A stretch of DNA of 64,000 nt, from positions 104,668-168,667 of the forward strand of contig CAYJLF010000010.1 of assembly GCA_964371055.1 (NCBI GenBank), given 5' to 3'. A program made the translations under genes and the position numbers. Each line of letters starts with the position of its first letter. Position 1 is the first letter of the stretch. This document shows, piece by piece, positions 17,735 through 26,824 of this stretch. The notes below the pieces were generated by a model. That model made no database searches and was not told the DNA's origin. It saw only the letters and a program-made list of their open reading frames with translations. Origin of the DNA: CAYJLF01 sp964371055. GTDB lineage: Bacteria > Eisenbacteria > RBG-16-71-46 > CAIMUX01.

Positions 17735-20700
17735 CTAGCGAGTCACGATCAGCTTGTGCGTCGCGGTGTTCTTGCCCGACTGCAGGCGGTAGAAGTAGAC
17801 CCCCGCCGGCACCGGGTTGCCCGCGTCGTCCAGACCGTCGAAGTCGGAGACGTGGTAGCCCGCGTCCATCTGTCCCTTGATCAGGTTGCGGACGAGGCGG
17901 CCGCTGACGTCATAGACGTCCAGCGTCAGCTCGCTCGCGGCCGGGATCGAGTAGACGATCGTGGTCGCGCCGTGGACCGGGTTCGGATGCGCGCGATAGA
18001 GCTTGAAGCCGACCGGCGCGCCGGTAAAGGCGCCCGACGCCTTCTCGCCCCGTCCCAGCACCGCACCATTCGATCCGCGCAGGTCATAGCCGAGGTCGAG
18101 CTGTCCCGCATTCTCCTCGAGGATGCGGAACGTGGCGCGGGCGATGACGCCCGAACCGCTCACTCCCGGTTCGACCTGGTCGAGACGCGTGGCCGAGACT
18201 TCCAGCCAGCCCTCGCCCGCGCGGTTGAAGAAGAGACTGCCGCTGCGGCCGTCCAGGAAGCCGCCATTCTCGACCGAGATCAGCTCGAGGGCCGCCGGAT
18301 CAAAGCCGAGGTTGAGCAGCGCACCGGAGAGGTTCCGGACATGATCGACCGCCAGGTCGACCGTCATCAGCTCGCCCGCCTTCGGCGCCTCGAGGAGGCT
18401 GGCGGTGTGAGCCGTGGCGGCTCCGGCGACCGACTCGCCCAGGGCCACCGGGCGCGGCTCGGCCGTCCGGATCAGGCCCGGGTTGGCGCCCGGCGCCATC
18501 CGGTAGTAACCCTGGCCCGCCGCCCACGAGTACATCACCGTGAAGGCGAGCAGGTCGTCGACGTTCCACTGGCCGTCCGGGATCGGCTTCAGGTCAGGCA
18601 CCGAGCCCTCGGTCGGGCCGATGTCGCTGATCGGATCCTGGACATTGCCGACACCGTTCCAGCCGAGGGTGAAGATCATCTGGTCTTCGAAGTTGATCTT
18701 GCCGTCCGGCTTGGCCGCCAGGTTGGGCAGCTCCTCGTCGGCGCCGCTTCCGTCGGTGGCCAGGTCGCCCAGGTAGCCGAAGCGGAGGTTCACGTTCTTC
18801 GTGATCCACTGCGTCGGATCGTTCCCGTCGATGTCGGTCATGCTGGAGTTGGCCGTCAGGATCGCCAGCGTGCCGTTGGCGAAGCGCGTGCCCGAGTTGA
18901 GGACGGTGTCCTTCGCCCGGACCGTCATTTCGGCCATCGTGTGCGGGCCGGCCGTCGTCAGGCCGACCGGCGCGCCGGTGACCGACGTGCTGACCGTAAA
19001 GGTCCCCTGCGTGTTGTCGGCGCCCTGGTTGAAGAGGAGGTTGATGTAGCCGGTGCCATCCCAGCCGTTGCCCGGGATGATGCCCATCACCTCGATCAAC
19101 GTCGCCGGGAAGGTCCCGCCGAAGCCGACGGCGATGACGCTCTCCGGATAGGCCACCTGCAGGTTGATCGCCCGCTCGAGGCCGTTCTGGAGATAGAGAT
19201 ACTCGTCGCCGTCGATCCGGTCGACGCCCAGCAGGCTCGGCAGCAGGGTGCTGTCCATGCAGAAGAGTTCGCTCGAAGCGGTCTGGTCGACCGCGACGAC
19301 GGTGCCGTTCGCGTCCTTCATCCGGGCGAAGAGGTAGTAGCTGGTGCCGTCCGCGGGGACGCCGCCGGGCGTGTCGGCGAACGACCAGGTGGCCGAGGTC
19401 GCCGTCGCCGCAATGGTGCCGGCCGCGATGCAGAGCTTCGCCGTCGCGCCGTCGTAGGTGTCCTTGGTGTCGTAGTAGAAGTCGATCCAGCCGCCCGACG
19501 GCGGATTCGTCGTCGTGAAGCTGAAGAGGTAGCTGCTGCTCGGCGGGAAGCAGGCCGGGAGCGTGCTGACGCCGGTGAAGCTGAGAGCGATCGAGGGCGT
19601 CGGCGACTCCTCGTACTTGCCCACGACGCCGCGCTGAGCGTCGCAGGTGTAGAGGTCGAGATCGGTGCCATTGGCCAGGTAGGCCAATCCCTCGACCTGC
19701 AGGTACTGCCCGAGGTTGTTCCCCTGGCTGCCGAGGAGGGCGTCGTACGACGGCACCGTGGCGCCGCCGCCCGAGGTGGCCGCGTTGTCGAGGTAGGTGA
19801 CGACCCGGTCGTTACCCTGGTCCGCCACCGCCACGAAGACGTCGGTTCCGTCGGACGCGACGACCACGTCGACCGGATTCGCCAGATAGTCGAGGCTGTT
19901 GCCGGCCGTCTTCCACTGGCAGACGAAGTCCATCCGGGCCGGCAGGTTCAGGGCCGGATCAGACGGAACGAACGCGAACTTCTGGATCCGGTTGTTGCCG
20001 CTGTCGGCAACATAGACGTCGTAAACCGCCAGGGCGCTGTTCCAGCGGGCGGCGACGCCGCGCGGGTTGGAGAAGCGGCCCGGGCCGGTGCCGGAGGATC
20101 CGTAACGCAGCACGTCCGGCGTCGTCGTGTAGGTGAACTGCAGCGCCGTGGCGGCCGGCGGGATCTCGCCATGGACGCCGTCGCCGAAGGTGATCTTACC
20201 GGTCATCCAGTCGATCTCGTAGACCTCGTCGGCCGGGCCCGCGGTGACCAGGTCATCGACCCGGGTCCAGGTAGCCGGAGTGCCGGCGGGATCGATGGTG
20301 ATCGTCTCGAGCGTTCCTTCCTTGATCGGGAAGGCGTTCGTGTAGATCGCGTAGTCCTCCGGGACGGTGCCCGGCGTGGTGTAGCGGTAGTCGACATCGG
20401 CCGTGGCGCCCACGCTGGCCGCGCCGGTCGGCTGGGCCGTCATCGTGTGGGCGTCGCCCGGCAGCCAGTCGTTCGTCGCGGTCGGAGTGTCGTCGCTGGC
20501 CGAGATGACCTTGATCCGGTCGTCGCCGGTGTCGCAGACGAAGAGGTAGCGATCGGTGACCGCCTTGGTCGTGGTCAGAGTCTCGCTGCCGGTGCCGGCC
20601 GCGTTGTCGATGGTGACGCTGAGGCCGGGGATGCCGAGATAGGTGCCCGCAACGTCCGCCAGGGCCGCCGCGTTGACGATGACCCGACCGGTCGTGACGT

Positions 20701-21757
20701 CGGTGATGGTCACGAGGCCGCCGGCCTCCGCCACCGTGTAGACGTGCCCGGTGACCTGGCTGGCGTCACGAACGGTCGCCGCGTCGACGATGTCGCCGGC
20801 GCCGCTGATCACGACCGCCGCCGCCACCTCGGTCGGGCCGCCGTTGGCGACCGCAACGTCGTACGGGGCGTTCAGGACGTCATCGTAGGCCTCGCCGTAA
20901 GCCACGGTGCCGTTCAGCGCGACGGTGTAGTAGAAGAGCTCCTCGTTCTGGTTCGCCGAGTTGTCGGCCGCGTCGAGGACGAAGATATCGTCGCTCGTGG
21001 CGGTTCCCTCGTTCGCGATGAGAGAAATGGAGCGGATGAGCTGGAAGCTGGTCGGTCCGCCGCTGGCCCCGTCGATCTCGGTCAGGACCGGGGTGGCGCC
21101 CGCGCCGGTGCCATAGTCGATGTCGCCCAGTCCGAACGCGTCGGCCGCGCCGGAGTAGTTGTCGCTGAGCGCGTAGAAGAGGCTGATGCTGGAAGTCGTC
21201 GCCAGCGAGTTGTTCGGCAGCGTGATCTCGGGAGCATTGGCGGCGTCATCATAGTCGATGGCGTAGACCTTGTCCGCGGCGACGAAGCCGGTCAGGTCGG
21301 CCACGCGGGTCCAGACCACGCCGTCGACCGCGAGCTGCTCGGAGCCCGGGACGATGAAGCGCGTCGCCGGGTTGGCCCACTCGTGGATGTAGATCTGGTT
21401 GTCGTCGAAGTCGTCGATGCCGGCCGGCGGGGTGGTCCAGTCGAAGGTGTTGTCGTTGTAGTACGACGCGTTCACCTCGAAGGCCTGGATCCGCTTGTGG
21501 CCCGAGTCGACCACGTAAACCACGTCACGCTCGTTGGCGGCATGCTCGCGGGCCGCCACGGCGAACGGGTTGATGAAAGGAGTGTCGGCCACCGGATCGT
21601 TGACCATCTGGTCTACGGCCGGGTTGTTGATCACCCGGAAGTACGGGCCGGTCCACTCCAGAATCGCATCGTAGGTCACCGCCGCGGGAGCGGGAGTGAT
21701 CGCACCCAGCGCCAGGATGACCAAGGTCCCCAGCAGGATGCCCCTGTACGTCGACAT
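17735..21757 (-). CDS. Giant secreted NHL-repeat / cohesin / dockerin / FlgD-tail protein (paralogue B)
   Basis: 1340 residues, with an excellent start: AAAGGAGG six bases before ATG 21757. A clear signal peptide follows (MSTYRGILLGTLVILALGA...APA). NHL propeller repeats span about 30-660 (VYVVDSGHKRIQAFE, LFVCDTGDDRIKVI, VYVADSGNNRIQKF, VAVADQGNDRVVTY). A cohesin-like domain, two dockerin-like segments at about 980-1075 (DGKINFEDQMIFTLGWN, DGQWNVDDLLAFTVMYSW), a second cohesin-like domain and a FlgD Ig tail (LDVYDVSGRLVRNL, PAGVYFYRLQ) complete it. Both cohesin and dockerin modules in one chain suggest self-assembly on the surface; this is inference. Domain order matches paralogue A, indicating tandem duplication. 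Confidence 0.85.
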   Translation of the reverse strand: MSTYRGILLGTLVILALGAITPAPAAVTYDAILEWTGPYFRVINNPAVDQMVNDPVADTPFINPFAVAAREHAANERDVVYVVDSGHKRIQAFEVNASYYNDNTFDWTTPPAGIDDFDDNQIYIHEWANPATRFIVPGSEQLAVDGVVWTRVADLTGFVAADKVYAIDYDDAANAPEITLPNNSLATTSSISLFYALSDNYSGAADAFGLGDIDYGTGAGATPVLTEIDGASGGPTSFQLIRSISLIANEGTATSDDIFVLDAADNSANQNEELFYYTVALNGTVAYGEAYDDVLNAPYDVAVANGGPTEVAAAVVISGAGDIVDAATVRDASQVTGHVYTVAEAGGLVTITDVTTGRVIVNAAALADVAGTYLGIPGLSVTIDNAAGTGSETLTTTKAVTDRYLFVCDTGDDRIKVISASDDTPTATNDWLPGDAHTMTAQPTGAASVGATADVDYRYTTPGTVPEDYAIYTNAFPIKEGTLETITIDPAGTPATWTRVDDLVTAGPADEVYEIDWMTGKITFGDGVHGEIPPAATALQFTYTTTPDVLRYGSSGTGPGRFSNPRGVAARWNSALAVYDVYVADSGNNRIQKFAFVPSDPALNLPARMDFVCQWKTAGNSLDYLANPVDVVVASDGTDVFVAVADQGNDRVVTYLDNAATSGGGATVPSYDALLGSQGNNLGQYLQVEGLAYLANGTDLDLYTCDAQRGVVGKYEESPTPSIALSFTGVSTLPACFPPSSSYLFSFTTTNPPSGGWIDFYYDTKDTYDGATAKLCIAAGTIAATATSATWSFADTPGGVPADGTSYYLFARMKDANGTVVAVDQTASSELFCMDSTLLPSLLGVDRIDGDEYLYLQNGLERAINLQVAYPESVIAVGFGGTFPATLIEVMGIIPGNGWDGTGYINLLFNQGADNTQGTFTVSTSVTGAPVGLTTAGPHTMAEMTVRAKDTVLNSGTRFANGTLAILTANSSMTDIDGNDPTQWITKNVNLRFGYLGDLATDGSGADEELPNLAAKPDGKINFEDQMIFTLGWNGVGNVQDPISDIGPTEGSVPDLKPIPDGQWNVDDLLAFTVMYSWAAGQGYYRMAPGANPGLIRTAEPRPVALGESVAGAATAHTASLLEAPKAGELMTVDLAVDHVRNLSGALLNLGFDPAALELISVENGGFLDGRSGSLFFNRAGEGWLEVSATRLDQVEPGVSGSGVIARATFRILEENAGQLDLGYDLRGSNGAVLGRGEKASGAFTGAPVGFKLYRAHPNPVHGATTIVYSIPAASELTLDVYDVSGRLVRNLIKGQMDAGYHVSDFDGLDDAGNPVPAGVYFYRLQSGKNTATHKLIVTR

Positions 21758-21874
21758 TGCGTTCCTCCTTTGCGCGTCACTCGCGCCTTCCCTGCTCGAG
21801 GGCCCAACCGGGCCCCTTCCCTGGCATTGCCTGCGATCCATCGGCCGCAGGCCATCCGTCCCTGGCATCACCCG

Positions 21875-21901
21875 GGCCCGGGGAGGCGATCCCCGCGGGC
21901 C
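21875..21901 (-). terminator. Hairpin, probable terminator of the 21981-23117 gene
   Basis: GGCCC and GGGGA arms pair with TCCCC and GGGCC around a 5-nt loop with a 2-nt bulge, about 80 nt past the upstream stop. It would leave paralogue B with its own promoter in the remaining spacer. Confidence 0.4.
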
Positions 21902-21980
21902 GTCGCGCTGGCGTCTTCGAGAACCGGTTGTCCGGCGGATCGAGAGCGTTCCGGGCCTGGCCGTCATCACGTGCACCCTC

Positions 21981-23117
21981 CTACTTCCCCTGCTTGATGA
22001 CCCAGCCGTTGCGGATATGGAACTGCATCTCGCGCCGGTTGTGGTCGAGGAGGCGGGTCTCCGGCTTGCCGTCACCGTTCTCGTCGGTGTCGATCAAGCG
22101 GAGCGGGCTGCTCGTGCCGGTACCCTTGGCCCGAGCCCTGATGCGGGCGACCTCGCCCCCGCCGTTGGCGAGCGTGCCTACAGCCGTTCCGTTGAGGAAG
22201 ATGATCCGCCAGCTGGCGTCATACTGGAGCCGCCCCCGCGTCGGATCCTCGGACTCGCGCAGAAAGAGAAAGCCCTCGTTGTCATCGAAGAAGCGACCAC
22301 TCTGCACCGACAGGATCTCGACGACCTGCGGGTCGTAGGCGAGTCCGAAGGCGATCGCCGCGAGATTGCTCGCGTTCCGGATCGCCACGTTGAAGGTGAA
22401 CTCCTGGTTTCCGGTGACGTTGACCGTGTCCGGGGAGATCTCGACGTAGGGCCGCTCCGTCGTGCGGAACGTGCCGTCGTCGCTGAAGGTGGTCAGGCGG
22501 GCTTTGTTCCGGGCCCAGACGCGGAAGTGGTGAAGCTCGTTCTCCGCCAGATCGGTGAGGGTGACCGAGTGGGCGCGCACGTACGAGGCCGAGTCGGACG
22601 CGCTGCTGCCGTAGGCCTGGCTGTAACCGTAGTAGACGAGGCCGACGGTGCGGTCATCGGTGCTCCAGGTGATGGTGGCGCTGTTCGGCGTGAGGCCGAC
22701 CACCTGCACATTCTGGATGACCGGTGCGGAGGTGTCGTTCAGGTCCTGGTCCGGGAGGGTCCGAAAGGTGTCCGGCGTCGAGGCCACGCGCTGGCCGAGA
22801 GGCGTGGCGGCCGTGATCTGATACCAGTACCGGGTGTCGGGGGCGAGGTCGGGAAGCATCACCTCGTGCTCGCCGGAGGCGTTGGAGGAGACGGGACGGA
22901 GCGGCGAGCCCTGCAGCCGGCCATACGCGAGGGTGCCGACCGTCTGCTGCGACGTGCGCCACCGGACGACGGCGGCGGTGTCGCTCGGCTCGACGGTAAC
23001 GTCGAGGATCGAGAGGTCGGTCTTGCCGGGATCCTCAGGCGTGGTCTCCCCGCTGATTCCGCAGGCGGAACCGAGCAGGCAGACCATGGCCAGCATCGCG
23101 AACATCCATGTCTTCAT
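21981..23117 (-). CDS. Lipoprotein with two fibronectin-III-like domains and a cohesin-like domain
   Basis: 378 residues starting MKTWMFAMLAMVCLLGSAC; the lipobox LGSAC puts the acylated cysteine near residue 19. AGGAG lies seven bases before the start. Two FN3/purple-acid-phosphatase-N-type domains follow (VRWRTSQQTVGTLAYG...DTRYWYQITA, and ITWSTDDRTVGLVYYG...HHFRVWARN). A cohesin-like domain near 230-340 (FTFNVAIRNASNLAAIAFGL, DPQVVEILSVQSGRF) resembles the modules in the two giant proteins downstream. A membrane-anchored cohesin next to dockerin-bearing secreted proteins suggests it could be their anchor; this is inference. Confidence 0.8.
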   Translation of the reverse strand: MKTWMFAMLAMVCLLGSACGISGETTPEDPGKTDLSILDVTVEPSDTAAVVRWRTSQQTVGTLAYGRLQGSPLRPVSSNASGEHEVMLPDLAPDTRYWYQITAATPLGQRVASTPDTFRTLPDQDLNDTSAPVIQNVQVVGLTPNSATITWSTDDRTVGLVYYGYSQAYGSSASDSASYVRAHSVTLTDLAENELHHFRVWARNKARLTTFSDDGTFRTTERPYVEISPDTVNVTGNQEFTFNVAIRNASNLAAIAFGLAYDPQVVEILSVQSGRFFDDNEGFLFLRESEDPTRGRLQYDASWRIIFLNGTAVGTLANGGGEVARIRARAKGTGTSSPLRLIDTDENGDGKPETRLLDHNRREMQFHIRNGWVIKQGK

Positions 23118-23503
23118 CCATGAACTCCTGCGGGAAGGTCTCCCCGCGGCCGCCGCAGTTCCGTTGCGGACTCCCAGCCCCGGCGAGTTCGGCTTCCCCG
23201 TCCTTGTCATCTCTATCGGCCGCCCGAATCCCGGTCTAGAGGACCGGAATCGGAGCGTCGGCCACGCTCCGGGCGCCGTCGCTGTTCGTTTCGTCGGAAG
23301 CGAAGGCCCGCTTTAGCGCAATCACGCGAACGTGGGAGGCAACCCACCGCCCGGGCACGCCCCTTGCCGGACCCCGGGAGGGGCGCTATTCTCTCCCGAA
23401 CCCCCGGGACCACCCGGGCCGGCGCGGGCGCGGCGGCGGGCGCCGGGAATCGGTGGTGTTCCGGAGAGGCTGCCCTCTGATCCGGCCAAGAGGAGATTCC
23501 GCA
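23118..23503. other. Divergent intergenic region upstream of nadA
   Basis: 386 bp without a supported gene. It is very GC-rich near 23340-23450 with several self-complementary CCCGGG tracts, and it carries the nadA promoter candidates at 23354-23392. Confidence 0.5.
23354..23392 (+). promoter_or_regulatory. Overlapping sigma54-like and sigma70-like promoter candidates for nadA-acn
   Basis: GGGCACG-N4-TTGCC (key GG 23354-23355 and GC 23366-23367, 10 nt apart) fits the -24/-12 sigma54 layout. TTGCCG (23364-23369) and TATTCT (23387-23392), 17 nt apart, fit a sigma70 layout. Only one may be real; both lie 110-150 nt before the nadA start. Confidence 0.35.
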
Positions 23504-24457
23504 ATGACATCCGATACTGCCGCGATCGAGCCGGGGCTCGACCTGGTCGCCGGGATCGATAGGCTGCGCCGGGAACGGAACGCGGTGATCCTGGCCCACT
23601 ACTACCAGGAGGGGGAGATCCAGGACATCGCCGATCATGTCGGCGATTCCCTCCAGCTCGCCCAGGCGGCCCGGAAGACCGGTGCCGACGCGATCGTCTT
23701 CGCGGGGGTCCACTTCATGGCGGAGACGGCGAAGATCCTGAATCCGGACAAACCGGTCTGGGTGCCCGACCTCGAGGCCGGTTGCTCGCTGGCGGAAGGG
23801 TGTCCCGCGCCGGCGTTCGGACGCTGGCTCGAGAACTTCCCGGGTGCGGCGGTCGTCAGCTACATCAACTGCAGCGCGGCGGTCAAGGCGCTCTCCACCA
23901 TCATCTGCACGTCGTCGAACGCGGAGCGGGTGGTGCAATCGATCCCCGAGGGACAGCGGATCGTCTTTGCCCCCGATCGCCATCTGGGTCGCTACATCAT
24001 AAGAAAGACAGGGCGCGAGATGATCCTCTGGCCCGGCACCTGCCAGGTGCACGAGGTCTTCTCGGAGAAACGGATCCGCCAGCTCCAGGTGCGCCATCCC
24101 GGGGCGAAGGTGGCGGCGCATCCGGAGTGCGACGAGCGGGTGCTGGCGCTGGCTGATCACATCGGGTCGACCTCCAGCCTGCTGAAGTACGTGCAGGAGG
24201 ATCCGGCGACGGAGTTCATCATCGTGACCGAGCCGGGAATCATCCACCAGATGGAGAAGCTGGCGCCGGGCAAGACGTTCATCCCCGCGCCGATCGAGGG
24301 GGCGTGCGAGGCGTGCAGCACCTGCCCGCACATGAAGCTCAACACCCTCGAGAAGCTCTACCTCTGTCTGCGCGATCGCGCGCCGGAGGTGACGGTCCCG
24401 GAGGAGCTGCGCGTGAGGGCGCTCCTGCCGATCGAGCGGATGCTGGCCCTGGGCTAG
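23504..24457 (+). CDS. nadA: Quinolinate synthase A
   Basis: The 317-residue cytosolic [4Fe-4S] enzyme condenses iminoaspartate with dihydroxyacetone phosphate to quinolinate in NAD synthesis. Family motifs are LAHYYQEGEIQDIAD, GDSLQLAQAA, FAGVHFMAETAKIL and YINCSAAVKA. Cluster-ligand cysteines are plausible at GCSLAEGCP and NCSAAVK, and in the C-terminal GACEACSTCPHMKLNTLEKL. The start at 23504 has AGGAG eight bases upstream. No nadB or nadC is adjacent; aconitase follows after 19 bp. Confidence 0.95.
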   Translation: MTSDTAAIEPGLDLVAGIDRLRRERNAVILAHYYQEGEIQDIADHVGDSLQLAQAARKTGADAIVFAGVHFMAETAKILNPDKPVWVPDLEAGCSLAEGCPAPAFGRWLENFPGAAVVSYINCSAAVKALSTIICTSSNAERVVQSIPEGQRIVFAPDRHLGRYIIRKTGREMILWPGTCQVHEVFSEKRIRQLQVRHPGAKVAAHPECDERVLALADHIGSTSSLLKYVQEDPATEFIIVTEPGIIHQMEKLAPGKTFIPAPIEGACEACSTCPHMKLNTLEKLYLCLRDRAPEVTVPEELRVRALLPIERMLALG

Positions 24458-24476
24458 CGAGAGAAGGAGCAGGACG

Positions 24477-26768
24477 ATGCAAACGATCGAGAGCACTCCG
24501 GAATTCGTGGCCGCGGTCTATCGCCGGATGGAGGAGCGCCTGGCGGTCGCGCGGCGCCGTCTGGGGCGTCCCCTGACCCTGACCGAGAAAGTGATCTTCG
24601 GCCATCTCGACGATCCGGATGGCCAGGAACTGAAGGCGGGCGAGAGTTACCTTCTCCTCCGCCCGGACCGCGTGGCCATGCAGGATGCCACCGCGCAGAT
24701 GGCTCTCCTCCAGTTCATGAGTGCGGGGATCCCCGTGACGGCCGTGCCGAGCACGGTCCACTGCGACCACCTGATCCAGGCGCGCAGCGGCGCCGCGCCC
24801 GACCTGGCGGCGGCGGAGGACGAGAACCGTGAGGTCTACGACTTTCTCGCCTCGGCGGCCCGCAAATACGGCCTCGGATTCTGGAAGCCGGGGGCCGGGA
24901 TCATCCACCAGGTGGTCCTCGAGAACTATGCCTTCCCCGGCGGGATGATGATCGGCACCGATTCGCATACGCCAAACGCGGGCGGGCTGGGGATGTTCGC
25001 CTCCGGCGTGGGCGGAGCCGATGCGGTCGACGTCATGGCGGGTCTGCCGTGGGAGGTGAAGTATCCGAAACTGATCGGCGTTCGCCTGACCGGACGGATG
25101 AGCGGCTGGACCGCCCCGAAAGACATCATCCTCTACCTCGCCGGCCGGTTGACGGTGAAGGGGGGGACGAACCGGGTCGTCGAGTACTTCGGTCCCGGCG
25201 CCGCCTCGATCAGCTGCACCGGCAAGGGGACGATCACCAACATGGGGGCCGAGCTGGGCGCCACGACGTCGATCTTTCCCTTCGACGAACGGATGGCGAT
25301 CTACCTGCGCGAGACCGGGCGCGCGGCGCTGGCGGATCTGGCGGCGAAGCACCTCACCCTGGTGCAGGCCGATCCCGAGGTGGAGAAGGATCCACAGAGG
25401 TACTTCGACGAGATCGTCGAGATCGACCTCTCGAAGCTCGAGCCGCATCTGGTCGGGCCGCACACCCCCGACCTGGCCCGGCCGATCTCCCAGCTCAAGG
25501 CCGAGGTCGGTCCCAAGGGGTATCCCGACCGGATCTCGGTGTCGCTGATCGGCTCGTGCACCAACTCCTCCTACGAGGACATCGAACGGGCGGCCGACGT
25601 GGCGCGGCAGGCGGCGGCGCACGGCGCGACGATGAAGAGCCCCCTACTGGTCACCCCGGGATCGGAGACGGTGCACGCCACCATCCAGCGCGACGGGCAG
25701 ATGGCGGCGCTCGAGGCGGTCGGCGCGACGGTGCTGGCCAATGCCTGCGGCCCCTGCATCGGGCAGTGGAAGCGCGACGAGCTGAAGCCGGGAGAGAAGA
25801 ACACGATCGTCACCTCGTTCAACCGGAACTTCCCGGCGAGGAACGACGGGAACAAGGAGACGCTCGCCTTCATCGGCTCGCCGGAGATCGTCCTGGCGAT
25901 GGGTCTCGCGGGGCGGCTGTCGTTCGACCCGTTGACCGATGAGTTGGAGGGGAAGGGTGGCATTCGCTTCCGGCTCGAGCCGCCGAAGCCCGCCCCCGAG
26001 GTGCCGCCGAACGGTTTCGTGCGGGTCGCGAGCGGCTACGTGCCGCCCGCGCCGGACCCCGGCGCCGCCGCCGCCGTCACGGTGTCGGTCGCCCCGGACA
26101 GCCCGCGGCTGCAGCTGCTCGATCCCTTCGCGCCGTGGGACGGCCGTGACTTCGAAAAGCTCCCGATCCTCCTGAAAGCGAAGGGGAAGTGCACGACCGA
26201 TCACATCTCGCCGGCCGGCTCCTGGCTGCGTTTTCGCGGCCACCTGGACAAGATCAGCGACAACATGTTCACCGGGGCGGTCAACGCCTTCACCGACAAG
26301 CCCGGGACCGCCGTCAACCAGCTGACCGGTGCCACCGGGGAGCCGATTCCCGCCATCGCCCGGGCCTACAAGGCGCGGGGACTGCGCTGGGTGGCATTCG
26401 GTGACGAGAACTACGGCGAGGGCTCCAGCCGTGAGCATGCGGCGATGTCCCCCCGCTTCCTCGGCGCGGCCGCGGTCATCGTGCGCAGCTTCGCCCGCAT
26501 CCATGAGTCGAACCTGAAGAAGCAGGGAATCCTGCCGCTCACCTTCGCCGACGCGGTCGACTATGAGAAGGTCCGGGCGACCGACCGGGTCAGCCTCACG
26601 GCACTGCAGGATCTGGCCCCCGGCCGCGAGGTCACGGCGGTCCTCCACCACGAGGACGGGTCCGAGGAGTCGATCCGGCTGCGCCACACGCTGAATGCGG
26701 AGCAGGTCGCCTGGTTCCAGGCCGGCTCGGCGCTCAACCTGCTGCGGCGGAAGTACGCGGGGAAGTAG
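24477..26768 (+). CDS. acn: Aconitate hydratase, mitochondrial-like type
   Basis: The 763-residue TCA-cycle enzyme interconverts citrate and isocitrate. Motifs in order are PSTVHCDHLIQA, GIIHQVVLENYAFPG, GTDSHTPNAGGLGM and SISCTGKGTITNMGAE. The cluster ligands are in GSCTNSSYEDIERAA and ACGPCIGQWKR, and the swivel-domain motifs are CTTDHISPAG and GDENYGEGSSREHAA. Length and motif variants resemble mitochondrial ACO2 rather than AcnB. GAAGGAG precedes the ATG. It is cotranscribed with nadA, another iron-sulfur enzyme. Confidence 0.95.
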   Translation: MQTIESTPEFVAAVYRRMEERLAVARRRLGRPLTLTEKVIFGHLDDPDGQELKAGESYLLLRPDRVAMQDATAQMALLQFMSAGIPVTAVPSTVHCDHLIQARSGAAPDLAAAEDENREVYDFLASAARKYGLGFWKPGAGIIHQVVLENYAFPGGMMIGTDSHTPNAGGLGMFASGVGGADAVDVMAGLPWEVKYPKLIGVRLTGRMSGWTAPKDIILYLAGRLTVKGGTNRVVEYFGPGAASISCTGKGTITNMGAELGATTSIFPFDERMAIYLRETGRAALADLAAKHLTLVQADPEVEKDPQRYFDEIVEIDLSKLEPHLVGPHTPDLARPISQLKAEVGPKGYPDRISVSLIGSCTNSSYEDIERAADVARQAAAHGATMKSPLLVTPGSETVHATIQRDGQMAALEAVGATVLANACGPCIGQWKRDELKPGEKNTIVTSFNRNFPARNDGNKETLAFIGSPEIVLAMGLAGRLSFDPLTDELEGKGGIRFRLEPPKPAPEVPPNGFVRVASGYVPPAPDPGAAAAVTVSVAPDSPRLQLLDPFAPWDGRDFEKLPILLKAKGKCTTDHISPAGSWLRFRGHLDKISDNMFTGAVNAFTDKPGTAVNQLTGATGEPIPAIARAYKARGLRWVAFGDENYGEGSSREHAAMSPRFLGAAAVIVRSFARIHESNLKKQGILPLTFADAVDYEKVRATDRVSLTALQDLAPGREVTAVLHHEDGSEESIRLRHTLNAEQVAWFQAGSALNLLRRKYAGK

Positions 26769-26824
26769 GTCCCGCGTACCTCGCCTCCGACCGTGCGGCG
26801 CTCCGAGCGCGGCGGGCTCAGTCT

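Noticed and set aside
15324..21997. Very long plus-strand open frames (up to about 1560 codons) opposite the two giant proteins
   Set aside because: Their products are Arg/Gly/Asp/Val-rich mirror images of the real genes, without signal peptide or domain. The minus strand has signal peptides, Shine-Dalgarno sites and clear domains.
26798..26810. GCGCT-CCG-AGCGC hairpin after aconitase as a terminator
   Set aside because: A stem of only 5 bp with no T-run; too weak to call in such GC-rich DNA.
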